From assembly GCF_900116015.1 (NCBI RefSeq), contig NZ_FOYH01000002.1, forward strand, positions 426,823 to 490,822: DNA of 64,000 nucleotides, given 5' to 3'. A program made the translations under genes and the position numbers. This DNA is from Enterobacter sp. kpr-6. GTDB lineage: Bacteria; Pseudomonadota; Gammaproteobacteria; Enterobacterales; Enterobacteriaceae. This document shows, piece after piece, positions 9,393-21,165 of the stretch. How positions within the stretch are numbered: the stretch's first letter is position 1; each line of letters starts with the position of its first letter. The notes beneath the pieces were generated by a model, which made no database searches, was not told the origin of the DNA, and saw only the letters and a list, made by a program, of their open reading frames with translations.

Positions 9393-10066
9393 TGTACGAG
9401 TTTGACTGGAGTTCTATTGTTCCGTCTCTGCCCTATCTGTTTGACGGGCTGTTGATCACCCTGAAAATCACCGTCACCGCGGTGATTGTCGGTATCGTCT
9501 GGGGCACCATTCTGGCGGTACTGCGCATGTCGAGCTTTAAGCCGCTGGCGTGGTTTGCCTCAAGCTATGTCAACGTCTTCCGCTCGATTCCGCTGGTGAT
9601 GGTGTTGCTGTGGTTCTATCTGATCGTGCCGGGGTTACTGCAGGATGTGCTGGGCCTGTCGCCAAAATCGGATATCCGCCTGATTTCAGCGATGGTGGCC
9701 TTCTCAATGTTTGAAGCCGCTTACTATTCTGAAATTATCCGCGCCGGGATCCAGAGTATTTCCCGCGGGCAGTCGAGCGCCGCGCTGGCGCTGGGTATGA
9801 CGCACTGGCAGTCGATGAAGCTCATCATTCTGCCGCAGGCGTTCCGGGCGATGGTGCCGCTGCTGTTAACGCAGGGCATCGTCCTGTTCCAGGATACATC
9901 GCTGGTGTATGTGTTAAGCCTCGCCGATTTCTTCCGTACCGCCTCTACTATCGGTGAGCGCGACGGAACCCAGGTTGAGATGATCCTGTTTGCCGGTGCG
10001 GTCTATTTTGCCATTAGTCTCAGTGCTTCACTGTTGGTCAGCTATCTGAAGAAAAGGACAGTTTAA
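9392..10066 (+). CDS. gltK: Glutamate/aspartate ABC transporter permease GltK
   Basis: Second HisMQ-type permease of the importer, 224 aa. It has hydrophobic segments near residues 20-45, 60-80 and 95-115 and the EAA motif [20 protein letters not shown]. One-base TAATG overlaps at both ends (with gltJ and gltL) indicate translational coupling and balanced subunit output. Confidence 0.96.
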   Translation: MYEFDWSSIVPSLPYLFDGLLITLKITVTAVIVGIVWGTILAVLRMSSFKPLAWFASSYVNVFRSIPLVMVLLWFYLIVPGLLQDVLGLSPKSDIRLISAMVAFSMFEAAYYSEIIRAGIQSISRGQSSAALALGMTHWQSMKLIILPQAFRAMVPLLLTQGIVLFQDTSLVYVLSLADFFRTASTIGERDGTQVEMILFAGAVYFAISLSASLLVSYLKKRTV

Positions 10067-10791
10067 TGATTTCCCTGAAAAATGTTTCAAAATGGTATGG
10101 TCACTTTCAGGTGCTGACCGACTGCTCAACGGACGTGAAAAAAGGCGAAGTGGTGGTGGTTTGCGGGCCGTCGGGTTCCGGTAAATCCACGCTGATTAAA
10201 ACCGTCAATGGGCTTGAGCCGGTACAGAAAGGCGAAATTATCGTTAACGGCACCAAAGTCAACGACAAGAAAACCAATCTGGCCGAACTGCGCTCCCACG
10301 TGGGCATGGTGTTCCAGCACTTCGAACTATTCCCGCATCTCTCCATTATTGAGAACCTGACGCTGGCGCAGGTTAAAGTGCTCAAGCGCGACAAAGCCGC
10401 AGCGCGGGAGAAAGGCCTGAAGCTGCTGGAGCGCGTAGGTCTGTCGGCACACGCTAATAAGTTTCCGGCGCAGCTTTCCGGCGGCCAGCAGCAGCGCGTG
10501 GCGATTGCCCGCGCCCTGTGTATGGACCCGGTCGCAATGCTGTTTGACGAACCCACTTCCGCGCTCGATCCCGAGATGATTAATGAAGTGCTGGACGTCA
10601 TGGTCGAACTGGCCCAGGAAGGGATGACCATGATGGTGGTCACGCACGAAATGGGCTTTGCGCGTAAAGTCGCCTCGCGGGTGATCTTTATGGATGAAGG
10701 TAAAATTGTCGAAGATTCAAATAAAGACGATTTCTTTAACGATCCGAAATCGGAGCGGGCCAAAGACTTCCTGGCGAAGATCCTGCACTAA
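10066..10791 (+). CDS. gltL: Glutamate/aspartate ABC transporter ATPase GltL
   Basis: Cytoplasmic ATP-hydrolysing subunit of the importer, 241 aa. Walker A is GPSGSGKST (residues 34-42), the ABC signature is LSGGQQQR, Walker B is [12 protein letters not shown], and the switch histidine is in VVTHEMGFA. It is the last gene of gltIJKL and is followed by a GC-rich inverted repeat between it and the convergent ybeL. Confidence 0.97.
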   Translation: MISLKNVSKWYGHFQVLTDCSTDVKKGEVVVVCGPSGSGKSTLIKTVNGLEPVQKGEIIVNGTKVNDKKTNLAELRSHVGMVFQHFELFPHLSIIENLTLAQVKVLKRDKAAAREKGLKLLERVGLSAHANKFPAQLSGGQQQRVAIARALCMDPVAMLFDEPTSALDPEMINEVLDVMVELAQEGMTMMVVTHEMGFARKVASRVIFMDEGKIVEDSNKDDFFNDPKSERAKDFLAKILH

Positions 10792-10800
10792 ATGACCTTT

Positions 10801-10823
10801 ACCGGGCGGCCAACCCGCCCGGT
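10801..10823. terminator. Inverted repeat between gltL and ybeL
   Basis: ACCGGGCGG and CCGCCCGGT form a strong hairpin between two convergent genes. Neither strand has a good T tract, so it may stabilise mRNA ends or act as a weak bidirectional terminator. Confidence 0.5.
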
Positions 10824-10831
10824 ATCAACAA

Positions 10832-11314
10832 TTAAGGTTCAAACGGCCTGCGCTGGAACTGGTCGTGGCCGCACTTCGGACACAGCGGCAACGCGTCCGG
10901 GGTGTATATCGCCAGATGGAAGTGGCATTTCTCACAGACTAAATTGCCAAGCCCGACTACTTCCCCGCTGTGATAGACGCCGTGATGGTTGAGATCGGAA
11001 AACACCTCGCGCCACTCAAGCTGCGTTTTATCGGTAATGTCCGCCAGCTCCTGCCAGAGACTCTCTTTGATGACGCGCATAAACACGCTGTCATTTAGCT
11101 CGTCCTGACTTTCCCCATAGCTGCGGGCGAACTCCTCCAGATCGCGGCGAATGGCGCGCGTTAGTTCATCGATCTCCGTGCGGGTTAATTCCCCTGTCTG
11201 CGATACACGCAGCCTCGCCTGTTCGACCAGCGCATCAATGTCGCGTTCGCCGTTACGCAAACGCTCGGTCATGGTGGTCACCAGTTCACGGTAGTATTGA
11301 GCAACCTTGTTCAT
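10832..11314 (-). CDS. ybeL: Zinc-ribbon protein YbeL (DUF1451)
   Basis: Small cytoplasmic protein of unknown function, 160 aa as in E. coli. The N-terminal 110 residues are strongly helical and charged, consistent with a coiled coil (RLRNGERDIDALVEQARLR). The C-terminus holds a zinc ribbon with two CxxC knuckles, CEKCHF and CPKCGHDQF. It is convergent with gltL and divergent from leuS. No function can be assigned beyond likely zinc binding. Confidence 0.94.
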   Translation of the reverse strand: MNKVAQYYRELVTTMTERLRNGERDIDALVEQARLRVSQTGELTRTEIDELTRAIRRDLEEFARSYGESQDELNDSVFMRVIKESLWQELADITDKTQLEWREVFSDLNHHGVYHSGEVVGLGNLVCEKCHFHLAIYTPDALPLCPKCGHDQFQRRPFEP

Positions 11315-11549
11315 CCTTTCGCCTCCGGGCTGAGTAACTAACTCTAATAATAGACCTTATTTACGCCACGCTTTGCTCGCGGCCCCACAGAGTCTGTAAA
11401 TTCGTGCAAGGATTGGCAGGTGACCTTTTCATCGCCCGATGTGCGAAAGGCTGTTTTGAGGCGGGCGTTTGGGCTATGCTATGCGGATCGTATACCCCCA
11501 TCTTAATGCTACGCTTGTAGCTGTATTAAAAACAGGATCACTGGCTGCC

Positions 11550-14132
11550 ATGCAAGAGCAATACCGCCCGGAAGAGATAGAATCGAAAGTCCAGCAACAC
11601 TGGAGCGATGCGCGCACATTTGAAGTCACTGAAGACGAGAGCAAAGAGAAGTATTACTGCCTGTCTATGCTTCCCTATCCTTCTGGTCGCCTACACATGG
11701 GCCATGTTCGTAACTACACCATCGGCGATGTGATTGCCCGCTACCAGCGCATGCTTGGCAAAAACGTTCTTCAGCCTATCGGCTGGGATGCCTTCGGTCT
11801 TCCTGCGGAAGGCGCAGCGGTTAAAAACAACACCGCACCGGCTCCGTGGACCTACGACAACATCAATTACATGAAGAACCAGCTCAAAATGCTGGGCTTC
11901 GGGTATGACTGGAGCCGCGAGCTGGCGACCTGTACGCCGGAATACTACCGCTGGGAACAGAAATTCTTTGCCGAGCTGTATAAAAAAGGTCTGGTTTACA
12001 AGAAAACCTCTGCGGTGAACTGGTGCCCGAACGATCAGACGGTACTGGCGAACGAGCAGGTTATCGACGGCTGCTGCTGGCGTTGCGACACCAAAGTTGA
12101 ACGTAAAGAGATCCCGCAGTGGTTCATTAAAATCACCGCTTACGCCGAAGAACTGTTAAACGACCTGGATACGCTGGACCACTGGCCAGATACGGTCAAG
12201 ACCATGCAGCGTAACTGGATTGGTCGTTCCGAAGGCGTTGAAATCACCTTCAACGTTGAGAATTACGATCAGAAACTGACCGTGTACACCACCCGCCCGG
12301 ACACCTTTATGGGTGCCACCTACCTGGCGGTTGCCGCAGGTCACCCGCTGGCGCAAAAAGCGGCAGCAACGAATTCCGCGCTGGCTGATTTCATCGAGGA
12401 ATGCCGCAATACCAAAGTGGCCGAAGCCGACATGGCGACGATGGAGAAAAAAGGCGTCGATACCGGCTTTAAAGCGATTCACCCGCTGACGGGCGAAGCG
12501 ATCCCGGTGTGGGCCGCTAACTTCGTGCTGATGGAATACGGCACCGGTGCGGTAATGGCCGTTCCGGGTCACGATCAGCGCGACTACGAATTTGCCAGCA
12601 AATACGGCCTGAACATCAAGCCGGTTATTCTGGCGGCAGACGGTTCTGAGCCGGATCTGTCAGCACAGGCGATGACCGACAAAGGCACTCTGTTCAACTC
12701 CGGCGAATTCAGCGGCCTGAGCTTTGAAGAGGGCTTTAACGCTATTGCCGATAAGCTGGCGGCAATGGGTGCGGGCGAGCGCAAAGTGAACTACCGTCTG
12801 CGCGACTGGGGTGTCTCCCGTCAGCGTTACTGGGGCGCGCCAATTCCGATGGTTACCCTGGAAGATGGCACCGTGATGCCAGCGCCTGACGATCAACTGC
12901 CGGTTATTCTGCCGGAAGATGTGGTCATGGACGGTATCACCAGCCCGATTAAAGCCGATCCTGAGTGGGCGAAAACCACCGTGAACGGCCAGCCTGCGCT
13001 GCGCGAAACCGACACCTTTGATACCTTTATGGAATCCTCCTGGTACTACGCGCGCTACACCTGCCCGCAGTACAACGAAGGCATGCTGGATCCGAACGCC
13101 GCCAACTACTGGCTGCCGGTCGATATTTATATTGGCGGTATCGAGCACGCTATTATGCACTTGCTCTACTTCCGCTTCTTCCATAAGCTGATGCGCGATG
13201 CAGGAATGGTGACGTCGAACGAACCGGCGAAACAACTGCTGTGTCAGGGTATGGTGCTGGCTGATGCCTTCTACTATGTGGGCGAAAACGGCGAGCGTAA
13301 CTGGGTTTCTCCGAAAGACGCGATCGTCGAGCGCGATGAGAAAGGCCGCATCGTAAAAGCCAAAGACGCCGCGGGCCATGAGCTGGTGTATACCGGCATG
13401 AGCAAGATGTCCAAGTCGAAAAACAACGGCATCGACCCGCAGGAAATGGTTGAGCGTTACGGCGCGGACACCGTGCGCCTGTTCATGATGTTTGCGTCTC
13501 CGGCAGACATGACCCTGGAATGGCAGGAATCCGGCGTTGAAGGGGCTAACCGCTTCTTAAAACGCGTGTGGAAACTGGTTTACGAGCACACCTCTAAGGG
13601 TGCTGTCAACGCGCTTGACGTGGCGAGCCTCAGCGAAGATCAGAAAGCGCTGCGTCGTGACGTTCACAAAACTATCGCTAAAGTCACCGATGATGTGGGT
13701 CGTCGTCAGACCTTCAACACCGCGATTGCGGCGATTATGGAACTGATGAACAAGCTGGCGAAAGCACCGCTGGACGGCGAGCAGGATCGCGCCCTGATGC
13801 AGGAAGCGCTGCTGGCAGTGGTACGCATGCTCAACCCGTTCACTCCACACGCCTGCTTCACCCTGTGGCAGGAACTTCACGGCGAAGGCGATATCGACAA
13901 CGCGCCGTGGCCGGTGGCTGATGAAAAAGCGATGGTGGAAGACTCCACGCTGATCGTCGTGCAGGTGAACGGCAAAGTGCGCGGTAAAATTACCGTGCCT
14001 GTCGATGCAACAGAAGAACAGGTCCGCGTGCGCGCAGGCCAGGAACATCTGGTGGCGAAGTATCTTGAGGGCGTTACCGTGCGTAAAGTGATTTACGTAC
14101 CGGGCAAACTGCTCAATCTGGTCGTTGGCTAA
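11550..14132 (+). CDS. leuS: Leucyl-tRNA synthetase
   Basis: Class Ia aminoacyl-tRNA synthetase that charges tRNA-Leu, 860 aa as in E. coli. The HIGH-type motif is [14 protein letters not shown], the editing (CP1) domain contains [12 protein letters not shown], and the catalytic loop is [10 protein letters not shown] zinc-binding segment follows the pattern [21 protein letters not shown]. The in-frame ATG at 11469 would add 27 residues without a family counterpart, so [11 protein letters not shown] was chosen. It starts the leuS-lptE-holA-nadD gene series. Confidence 0.97.
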   Translation: MQEQYRPEEIESKVQQHWSDARTFEVTEDESKEKYYCLSMLPYPSGRLHMGHVRNYTIGDVIARYQRMLGKNVLQPIGWDAFGLPAEGAAVKNNTAPAPWTYDNINYMKNQLKMLGFGYDWSRELATCTPEYYRWEQKFFAELYKKGLVYKKTSAVNWCPNDQTVLANEQVIDGCCWRCDTKVERKEIPQWFIKITAYAEELLNDLDTLDHWPDTVKTMQRNWIGRSEGVEITFNVENYDQKLTVYTTRPDTFMGATYLAVAAGHPLAQKAAATNSALADFIEECRNTKVAEADMATMEKKGVDTGFKAIHPLTGEAIPVWAANFVLMEYGTGAVMAVPGHDQRDYEFASKYGLNIKPVILAADGSEPDLSAQAMTDKGTLFNSGEFSGLSFEEGFNAIADKLAAMGAGERKVNYRLRDWGVSRQRYWGAPIPMVTLEDGTVMPAPDDQLPVILPEDVVMDGITSPIKADPEWAKTTVNGQPALRETDTFDTFMESSWYYARYTCPQYNEGMLDPNAANYWLPVDIYIGGIEHAIMHLLYFRFFHKLMRDAGMVTSNEPAKQLLCQGMVLADAFYYVGENGERNWVSPKDAIVERDEKGRIVKAKDAAGHELVYTGMSKMSKSKNNGIDPQEMVERYGADTVRLFMMFASPADMTLEWQESGVEGANRFLKRVWKLVYEHTSKGAVNALDVASLSEDQKALRRDVHKTIAKVTDDVGRRQTFNTAIAAIMELMNKLAKAPLDGEQDRALMQEALLAVVRMLNPFTPHACFTLWQELHGEGDIDNAPWPVADEKAMVEDSTLIVVQVNGKVRGKITVPVDATEEQVRVRAGQEHLVAKYLEGVTVRKVIYVPGKLLNLVVG

Positions 14133-14146
14133 GCGCGGGAGGAAGC

Positions 14147-14719
14147 GTGCGATATCTGGCAACATTGTTACTCTCTCTGGCGGTGCTGGTCACCGCCGGG
14201 TGCGGCTGGCATCTGCGTAATACCACGCAGGTTCCTTCCGAGATGAAAACCATCATTTTCGACTCAGGCGATCCGAATGGACCGTTAAGCCGTGCCGTGC
14301 GCACCCAGTTACGTCTGAACGGTATTGACGTGGTTGAAAAAGGCTCACTGCGCCAGGATATCCCGTCTCTGCGTCTCGGAGCGGCAGGGCTTACACAAGA
14401 TACGGCGTCGATTTTCCAGAACGGCCGTACAGCGGAATATCAGATGGTGATGAACGTATCGGCGTCAGTGATGATCCCGGGTCAGGGGATCTATCCGCTG
14501 AATACCAAAGTGTATCGTTCATTCTTTGATAACCCGCAGACCGCGCTGGCGAAAGCTGCCGAGCAGGCCATCATCATCCAGGAGATGTATGACAAAGCGG
14601 CAGAGCAATTGATTCGTAAATTGCCGAGCGTTCATACGGCTAACGCTGAAAATGAACCGCCGATTGTCAGTTCTGATGCGGCTGTTGCCCCCGAGGCACC
14701 CGCCTCAATGGGTAACTGA
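14147..14719 (+). CDS. lptE: LPS-assembly lipoprotein LptE
   Basis: Outer-membrane lipoprotein that plugs the LptD barrel and helps deliver lipopolysaccharide to the cell surface. The signal ends in the lipobox LVTAGC with Cys19 acylated. The start is GTG with a GGAGGAAGC ribosome site. The core of about 165 residues matches the family, while the low-complexity C-terminal tail ([13 protein letters not shown]) differs between genera. It is 14 nt after leuS and its TGA overlaps the holA ATG. Confidence 0.96.
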   Translation: MRYLATLLLSLAVLVTAGCGWHLRNTTQVPSEMKTIIFDSGDPNGPLSRAVRTQLRLNGIDVVEKGSLRQDIPSLRLGAAGLTQDTASIFQNGRTAEYQMVMNVSASVMIPGQGIYPLNTKVYRSFFDNPQTALAKAAEQAIIIQEMYDKAAEQLIRKLPSVHTANAENEPPIVSSDAAVAPEAPASMGN

Positions 14720-15750
14720 TGCTAAAGCTGTACCCTGAACAACTCCGCGCGCAGCTCAACGAAGGGCTGCGCGCGGCGTATCTGTTACTCGGAAACGATC
14801 CGCTGCTGTTGCAGGAAAGTCAGGATGCGGTGCGCCAGAGCGCTGCCGCTCAGGGCTTTGACGAGCATCATACCTTTACCCTTGATACCAGCACCGACTG
14901 GAACGTTCTCTTCTCGCTGTGCCAGGCGATGAGCCTGTTCGCCAGCCGTCAGACACTGTTACTCCAGCTTCCCGACAATGGCCCCAATGCCGCCATCAAC
15001 GAACAACTGGCGACGCTGGTGAGTCTGTTGCATGACGACCTGCTGCTGATTGTGCGCGGCAACAAGCTCACAAAAGCGCAGGAGAACGCGGCCTGGTTTA
15101 CCGCCCTTAGTAACCGTTCAGTACAGGTTACCTGCCAGACGCCGGAGCAGGCACAGCTTCCGCGCTGGGTTGCCAGCCGGGCAAAGCAGGCTAATTTACA
15201 GCTCGACGATGCGGCAAATCAGCTCCTGTGTTACTGCTACGAAGGCAACCTGCTGGCACTGGCGCAGGCGCTGGAACGGCTCTCATTACTATGGCCCGAT
15301 GGCAAACTGACGCTGCCGCGCGTGGAACAGGCAGTGAACGATGCGGCGCACTTCACGCCGTTCCATTGGGTGGATGCGTTGCTGGCTGGCAAAAGCAAAC
15401 GTGCCCTGCATATTTTGCAGCAACTGCGCCTTGAAGGTAGCGAGCCGGTGATTTTGCTGCGCACCTTGCAGCGCGAACTGCTCCTGCTGGTCACCTTAAA
15501 ACGCCAGTCTGCCAGCACGCCACTGCGCACGCTGTTTGACAAACACCGCGTCTGGCAAAACCGCCGCGCGGCGACCACCGACGCATTAAACCGGCTCGGC
15601 CATGCAGAGTTGCGCCAGGCCGTGCATCTGTTGACCCGCGCTGAACTCACCGTCAAACAGGATTACGGTCAGTCCGTCTGGGCAGAGCTGGAAGGGCTTT
15701 CTCTGCTACTCTGTCATAAGGCACTGGCAGACGTATTTATTGATGGGTGA
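14719..15750 (+). CDS. holA: DNA polymerase III subunit delta
   Basis: Wrench subunit of the clamp loader, which opens the beta sliding clamp, 343 aa as in E. coli. The N-terminal AAA-like fold includes the clamp-contact region ([19 protein letters not shown]), followed by the C-terminal collar helices. The start overlaps the lptE stop (TGATG), and the stop lies 1 nt before the nadD ATG. Confidence 0.96.
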   Translation: MLKLYPEQLRAQLNEGLRAAYLLLGNDPLLLQESQDAVRQSAAAQGFDEHHTFTLDTSTDWNVLFSLCQAMSLFASRQTLLLQLPDNGPNAAINEQLATLVSLLHDDLLLIVRGNKLTKAQENAAWFTALSNRSVQVTCQTPEQAQLPRWVASRAKQANLQLDDAANQLLCYCYEGNLLALAQALERLSLLWPDGKLTLPRVEQAVNDAAHFTPFHWVDALLAGKSKRALHILQQLRLEGSEPVILLRTLQRELLLLVTLKRQSASTPLRTLFDKHRVWQNRRAATTDALNRLGHAELRQAVHLLTRAELTVKQDYGQSVWAELEGLSLLLCHKALADVFIDG

Positions 15751-15751
15751 T

Positions 15752-16393
15752 ATGAATCAGTTACAGGCGTTATTTGGTGGTACGTTCGATCCGGTTCATT
15801 ACGGGCATCTGTTGCCCGTTGAAGCGCTGGCAAATCTGGTGGGGTTAGGCCGGGTCACCATTATGCCTAATAATGTGCCGCCGCACCGCCCGCAGCCTGA
15901 GGCGAGCGCCGCACAGCGTAAAACCATGCTTGAACTTGCTATCGCCGATAAGCCGCTGTTTGCGCTCGACGATCGGGAATTAAAACGCGATACCCCGTCC
16001 TGGTCGGCGCAAACGTTGCAGGAGTGGCGTGAAGAGCAAGGCCCGACGCGCCCGCTGGCTTTTATTATTGGCCAGGACTCCCTGCTGACCTTCCCCACCT
16101 GGCATCGTTACGACACCATCCTGAGTCAGTGCCACCTGATTGTCTGCCGCCGTCCGGGTTATGCGATGGTGATGGACAGTGAAGTGGATCAGCAATGGCT
16201 TTTACAGCACCAGACTCACCGCATTGACGATCTCCACACACTGCCCGCCGGGAAAATCTACCTGGCCGAGACGCCGTGGTTCAACATCTCCGCCACGCAG
16301 ATCCGCGAGCGGCTGGCGCGTGACGAAAGCTGTGATGAACTGGTGCCCGCCCGCGTGCTCGACTACATCAGAGAGCAGGGGCTGTACCGTTAA
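15752..16393 (+). CDS. nadD: Nicotinate-mononucleotide adenylyltransferase NadD
   Basis: Adenylates nicotinate mononucleotide to deamido-NAD in NAD biosynthesis. The nucleotidyltransferase motifs are [11 protein letters not shown] at the N-terminus and [10 protein letters not shown] near the C-terminus. Starting at the ATG at 15752 gives 213 aa, the E. coli length. A TTG at 15740 and an ATG at 15743 are in frame but lie inside holA. Its last 26 bases overlap the 3' end of the opposing cobD. Confidence 0.95.
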   Translation: MNQLQALFGGTFDPVHYGHLLPVEALANLVGLGRVTIMPNNVPPHRPQPEASAAQRKTMLELAIADKPLFALDDRELKRDTPSWSAQTLQEWREEQGPTRPLAFIIGQDSLLTFPTWHRYDTILSQCHLIVCRRPGYAMVMDSEVDQQWLLQHQTHRIDDLHTLPAGKIYLAETPWFNISATQIRERLARDESCDELVPARVLDYIREQGLYR

Positions 16394-17462
16394 GCACCCG
16401 CTGCATCGCAGCGATCAGCCGATCGTTCTCATCCTGACTACGCACGGCAACGCGATAGTAGCGCGCGTCCAGGCCAGGATAATTACTGCAACTGCGGATC
16501 AGAATATGTTCTTCCAGCAACGCACGCTGTAAATCCAGATTCGGCACATTGCAGCGTAAAAACAGATAGTTAGCCACGCCCGGCCAGAGAGTCAGCCCGG
16601 CAATATCCCGTAGTGCCTGATACAGACGCGGCCTTTCAGTGTTGATCCACTGCCAGGTGGCCTGCTGGTAAGTCGTATCGTGCAACACGATTTCCCCCGC
16701 CAGCGCCGCAAACGCATTGATCGACCACGGCATCTGCCTGCCCCGAAGACGCGCCATCGCCTGCTCGTCGCTGTTAAGCACATACCCGAGCCGCAGACCG
16801 GGAATAGCATAGAATTTGGTGAGCGAACGCAGCACCCAGATGTGCGGATTGTCGGCCAGATGGGCAACAAAACCGCCCGCCCCTGCAATAAAATCGATAA
16901 AGGCTTCATCGAGGATAAGGGCAATGCCCTCTGTTTTGCAGCGCGCAGCAATGGCGCTAAGCAGATTTTCATCCGGCATCAGGCCAGTGGGATTGTTAGG
17001 CGTGCAGAGAAACAGGCAATCAAGATCCGGCGTCAGCGCATCCAGAATCGCCTCCGTCACCTGCCAGCCATCGTCCTCGCGCAGCGCAAAATCGCGGATC
17101 TCGCATCCGACGAGGGTTAACGCCCGGCGATATTCAGCAAATCCCGGCGTCACCAGCAGCGCCCGGCGCGGCGCAAGGCCATACACGAGGGTAAAAATAG
17201 CTTCCGTTTCGCCGTTTCCCGCCAGCACCCACGCTTCAGGCAACGCATGATGCGCCGCAAGCTGCTGGTGCAGGCTGCGGTATTCCACATCCGGATAGCG
17301 CCCGGCCAGGTGGATATTGTCGACCAGCGCGCGCACCAGGGACGGCGGCATTCCCGCCGGATTAATATTGGCGCTAAAATCGAGTAGCGCTTCGGGCGCA
17401 ATCCCCAGCAGTCCGGCGGCTTCACGGATATTGCCTCCGTGTTCGCTGTTAAACAAAGCCAT
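16368..17462 (-). CDS. cobD: L-threonine-O-3-phosphate decarboxylase CobD
   Basis: PLP enzyme that makes (R)-1-amino-2-propanol O-2-phosphate, the linker of the cobalamin nucleotide loop. The 364-aa protein has the PLP-lysine motif [15 protein letters not shown] with Lys216, CTPNNPTG and a C-terminal arginine for substrate carboxylate binding. Salmonella has the same cobD-cobC pair here; E. coli K-12 keeps cobC and lacks cobD. It is divergent from cobC, and its 3' end overlaps nadD. Confidence 0.95.
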   Translation of the reverse strand: MALFNSEHGGNIREAAGLLGIAPEALLDFSANINPAGMPPSLVRALVDNIHLAGRYPDVEYRSLHQQLAAHHALPEAWVLAGNGETEAIFTLVYGLAPRRALLVTPGFAEYRRALTLVGCEIRDFALREDDGWQVTEAILDALTPDLDCLFLCTPNNPTGLMPDENLLSAIAARCKTEGIALILDEAFIDFIAGAGGFVAHLADNPHIWVLRSLTKFYAIPGLRLGYVLNSDEQAMARLRGRQMPWSINAFAALAGEIVLHDTTYQQATWQWINTERPRLYQALRDIAGLTLWPGVANYLFLRCNVPNLDLQRALLEEHILIRSCSNYPGLDARYYRVAVRSQDENDRLIAAMQRVLNGTAPAL

Positions 17463-17559
17463 CTTTTTATCCCGGTTAAAAAGTGTATCTTAACGAAAAA
17501 GCCCAGCGCCTTCAGCGCGCTTTGCCAGACTTCACTGATAAACACCGGAGGGATACCTG

Positions 17560-18171
17560 ATGCGACTGTGGCTGGTTAGACATGGAGAAACCGAGGCGAA
17601 TGTCGCCGGGCTGTATAGCGGGCATGCACCGACCGCCTTAACCCCGCGCGGTATTACCCAGGCGCAAACCCTGCGCACGCTTTTGCAGGAAGTCCCGTTT
17701 GATCAGGTCCTGTGCAGCGCCCTTAAGCGTGCTCAACACACGGCCCAGCTGATACTGGCGTCACGCGAAGTCCCCCTGCACACCCTGCCCTCACTCAACG
17801 AGATGTTTTTTGGCGACTGGGAAATGCGCCATCATCGCGATCTGACGCGTGAAGATGCCGCGAATTACGCTGCCTGGTGCGCCGACTGGCAAAACGCCAT
17901 TCCCACAAATGGCGAAGGATTTCAGGCGTTTTCGCAGCGCGTGCAGCAGTTCATCACGGAGCTGACCGCCTGGCAGCATCACAGCAACGTGCTGATTGTC
18001 AGTCATCAGGGCGTACTCAGTTTGCTGATCGCCAGTTTGCTGAAGATGCCGCCCGCGTCACTCTGGCATTTTCGCATCGAACAGGGAGCCTGGAGCGCGC
18101 TGGATGTCTGCGACGGTTTTACCACCCTGAGCGTACTGAACAGCCGCGCCATCTGGCAGCCAGAGACGTAA
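17560..18171 (+). CDS. cobC: Adenosylcobalamin/alpha-ribazole phosphatase CobC
   Basis: Histidine-phosphatase-family enzyme that removes the phosphate from alpha-ribazole phosphate or adenosylcobalamin phosphate in late B12 assembly. The 203-aa protein starts with the catalytic motif RHGETEANVAGL (phospho-accepting His8) and has the second histidine in VSHQGVLS. The ribosome site GGAGGG sits before the ATG. It is divergent from cobD, so the two B12 genes share one promoter region of about 100 bp. Confidence 0.95.
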   Translation: MRLWLVRHGETEANVAGLYSGHAPTALTPRGITQAQTLRTLLQEVPFDQVLCSALKRAQHTAQLILASREVPLHTLPSLNEMFFGDWEMRHHRDLTREDAANYAAWCADWQNAIPTNGEGFQAFSQRVQQFITELTAWQHHSNVLIVSHQGVLSLLIASLLKMPPASLWHFRIEQGAWSALDVCDGFTTLSVLNSRAIWQPET

Positions 18172-18218
18172 TAGCCCCATTATTTATGCCCAACAGCCTC
18201 TCTGACGGCATTACGTGA

Positions 18219-18246
18219 TTGACACGCCCCCTGAGGCTGCTATCCT
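18219..18246 (+). promoter_or_regulatory. Candidate sigma-70 promoter for rsfS-rlmH
   Basis: TTGACA and TATCCT are separated by 16 bp, in the 271-bp cobC-rsfS spacer. This spacer holds no credible gene. A second TATACT at 18392-18397 lacks a clear -35 element. Confidence 0.5.
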
Positions 18247-18403
18247 CCGCTGCCAGACTTGCCCGCCATGCAATGACTTACAGAAATTGTTTTACAAAAA
18301 TGGCGATGCAATCTCTTGCCCGGAGTGGGATGATAGCCCACTTCCAAACCTTACCGGCGACATACATAGTCCCGCCGGACGGCAGTTCAGGTATACTGTC
18401 TGA

Positions 18404-18760
<357 letters not shown>

Positions 18761-18763
18761 TGC

Positions 18764-19231
18764 GTGAAGCTGCAACTGGTCGCCGTCGGCACCAAAATGC
18801 CGGACTGGGTACAAACCGGTTTTACTGAATATCTGCGTCGTTTTCCCAAAGACATGCCGTTCGAACTGGTTGAAATTCCGGCCGGAAAGCGCGGCAAAAA
18901 CGCCGATATCAAACGTATTCTCGATAAAGAGGGTGAGTTGATGCTGGCTGCGGCGGGCAAAAACCGGATTGTCACCCTCGATATTCCGGGCAAGCCCTGG
19001 GACACGCCGCAACTGGCGGTTGAACTGGAACGCTGGAAGCTGGATGGCCGCGACGTCAGCCTGCTTATCGGCGGACCGGAAGGGTTATCCCCCGCCTGTA
19101 AAGCGGCAGCAGAACAAAGTTGGTCACTCTCTGCACTGACGCTCCCCCATCCGCTGGTTCGGGTGCTGGTGGCAGAAAGTCTCTATCGTGCGTGGAGCAT
19201 CACGACCAACCATCCTTATCACCGTGAGTAA
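18764..19231 (+). CDS. rlmH: 23S rRNA pseudouridine-1915 N3-methyltransferase RlmH
   Basis: SPOUT-class methyltransferase that modifies pseudouridine 1915 in helix 69 of 23S rRNA on the 70S ribosome. The 155-aa protein has the SAM-binding knot at [11 protein letters not shown] and the C-terminal [20 protein letters not shown]. The start is GTG, as in E. coli. Three bases separate it from rsfS. Confidence 0.97.
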   Translation: MKLQLVAVGTKMPDWVQTGFTEYLRRFPKDMPFELVEIPAGKRGKNADIKRILDKEGELMLAAAGKNRIVTLDIPGKPWDTPQLAVELERWKLDGRDVSLLIGGPEGLSPACKAAAEQSWSLSALTLPHPLVRVLVAESLYRAWSITTNHPYHRE

Positions 19232-19261
19232 TGACAACGTTTTAGGCAGATTAAGCAGCGG

Positions 19262-21163
19262 ATGAAATTACAGAATTCTTTTCGCGACTATTCGGCAGAG
19301 TCCGCGCTGTTTGTGCGCCGGGCGGTGGTCGCTTTTACCGGGATTTTGCTGCTTTCCGGTATCCTCGTCGCCAACCTTTATACGCTGCAAATCGTCCGTC
19401 ATACCGACTACCAGACGCGCTCAAACGAAAACCGCATTAAACTTGTGCCCATCGCGCCAAGCCGCGGCATTATCTACGACCGCAACGGCACGCCGCTGGC
19501 GCTTAACCGCACGATCTACCAGGTTGAAATGATGCCGGAGAAGGTTGATAACGTGCAGCAGTCGCTGGATGCGCTGCGTGACGTCGTCGATCTGACCGAT
19601 GAAGACATCGCTAACTTCAAAAAAGAGCGCGCACGTTCCCATCGCTTTACCTCCATTGCCGTGAAGTCCAACCTGACGGAAGTGCAGGTGGCGCGTTTTG
19701 CCGTCAACCAGTACCGCTTTCCCGGCGTGGAAGTGAAAGGCTATAAACGCCGCTACTACCCGTACGGTTCAGCGCTGACCCACGTGATTGGCTACGTCTC
19801 AAAAATCAACGATAACGACGTTAAACGTCTCGATAAAGAAGGGACGCTGGCCAACTATGCCGCCACGCATGATATCGGCAAACAGGGTATTGAGCGCTAC
19901 TACGAAGAAGTCCTGCACGGGCAGACCGGCTATGAAGAAGTTGAGGTCAACAACCGTGGCCGCGTGATCCGCCAGCTTAAAGAAGTGCCGCCGCAGGCCG
20001 GGCACGATATTTACCTGACGCTGGATCTGAAGCTACAGACCTATATCGAAACATTGCTGGCGGGCAGCCGTGCCGCCGTGGTGGTGACCGATCCGCGCAC
20101 CGGCGGCATTCTGGCGATGGTTTCCATGCCCAGCTATAACCCGAACCTGTTCGTGGACGGCATTTCCAGCAAAGATTACAGCGCCCTGCTTAACGATCCC
20201 AATACCCCGCTGGTCAACCGCGCAACCCAGGGTGTTTACCCTCCGGCCTCAACGGTTAAACCTTACGTTGCCGTCTCCGCGTTAAGCGCCGGGGTGATCA
20301 ACCGCAATACCAGCCTGTTCGACCCCGGCTGGTGGCAGTTACCTGGTTCCGAAAAGCGCTACCGCGACTGGAAAAAGTGGGGCCACGGACATCTGAACGT
20401 CACCAAATCGCTGGAAGAATCGGCGGATACCTTCTTCTATCAGGTGGCCTATGACATGGGTATCGACCGGCTTTCCGAGTGGATGACCAAATTCGGCTAC
20501 GGCAAATATACGGGCATCGACCTCTCGGAAGAGCGCTCCGGCAACATGCCGACCCGCGAATGGAAACAAAAGCGCTTTAAGAAACCCTGGTATCAGGGCG
20601 ACACCATTCCGGTAGGCATCGGCCAGGGTTACTGGACGGCCACGCCGATCCAGATGAACAAAGCGATGATGATCCTGATTAATGACGGGGTGGTAAAAGT
20701 GCCGCACCTGTTACAGAGCACGCTGGTGAACGGTAATCAGGTGCCCTGGAAGCAGCCGGAACAGCCGCCCGTCGGCGATATCCACTCCGGCTTCTGGGAA
20801 ATTGCCAAAGACGGCATGTATGGCGTGGCGAACCGAGCAAACGGCACCGGGCATAAATATTTTGCCAACGCCCCGTACAAAGTGGCGGCAAAATCCGGTA
20901 CCGCGCAGGTCTTCGGCCTGAAGGCGAACGAAACCTATAACGCGCATAAAATTGCCGAACGTCTGCGTGACCATAAGCTGATGACGGCGTTTGCCCCTTA
21001 CGATAAACCCCAGGTTGCTGTGGCGATCATTCTGGAAAACGGCGGTGCCGGCCCGGCGGTCGGTACCATCATGCGCCAGATCCTCGACCACATTATGCTG
21101 GGTGACAACAACACCGACTTGCCTGCTGAAAACCCGGCAACAACAGCGGCAGAGGATCAATGA
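19262..21163 (+). CDS. mrdA: Penicillin-binding protein 2 (transpeptidase)
   Basis: Inner-membrane transpeptidase of the elongasome, which cross-links peptidoglycan for rod-shape growth together with RodA. The 633-aa protein has one N-terminal membrane anchor (about residues 20-45), a pedestal domain and a transpeptidase domain. Active-site motifs are STVK at Ser330, SAD (EESADTF) and KSGTAQ. Its stop overlaps the start region of mrdB. Confidence 0.97.
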   Translation: MKLQNSFRDYSAESALFVRRAVVAFTGILLLSGILVANLYTLQIVRHTDYQTRSNENRIKLVPIAPSRGIIYDRNGTPLALNRTIYQVEMMPEKVDNVQQSLDALRDVVDLTDEDIANFKKERARSHRFTSIAVKSNLTEVQVARFAVNQYRFPGVEVKGYKRRYYPYGSALTHVIGYVSKINDNDVKRLDKEGTLANYAATHDIGKQGIERYYEEVLHGQTGYEEVEVNNRGRVIRQLKEVPPQAGHDIYLTLDLKLQTYIETLLAGSRAAVVVTDPRTGGILAMVSMPSYNPNLFVDGISSKDYSALLNDPNTPLVNRATQGVYPPASTVKPYVAVSALSAGVINRNTSLFDPGWWQLPGSEKRYRDWKKWGHGHLNVTKSLEESADTFFYQVAYDMGIDRLSEWMTKFGYGKYTGIDLSEERSGNMPTREWKQKRFKKPWYQGDTIPVGIGQGYWTATPIQMNKAMMILINDGVVKVPHLLQSTLVNGNQVPWKQPEQPPVGDIHSGFWEIAKDGMYGVANRANGTGHKYFANAPYKVAAKSGTAQVFGLKANETYNAHKIAERLRDHKLMTAFAPYDKPQVAVAIILENGGAGPAVGTIMRQILDHIMLGDNNTDLPAENPATTAAEDQ

Positions 21164-21165
21164 TC

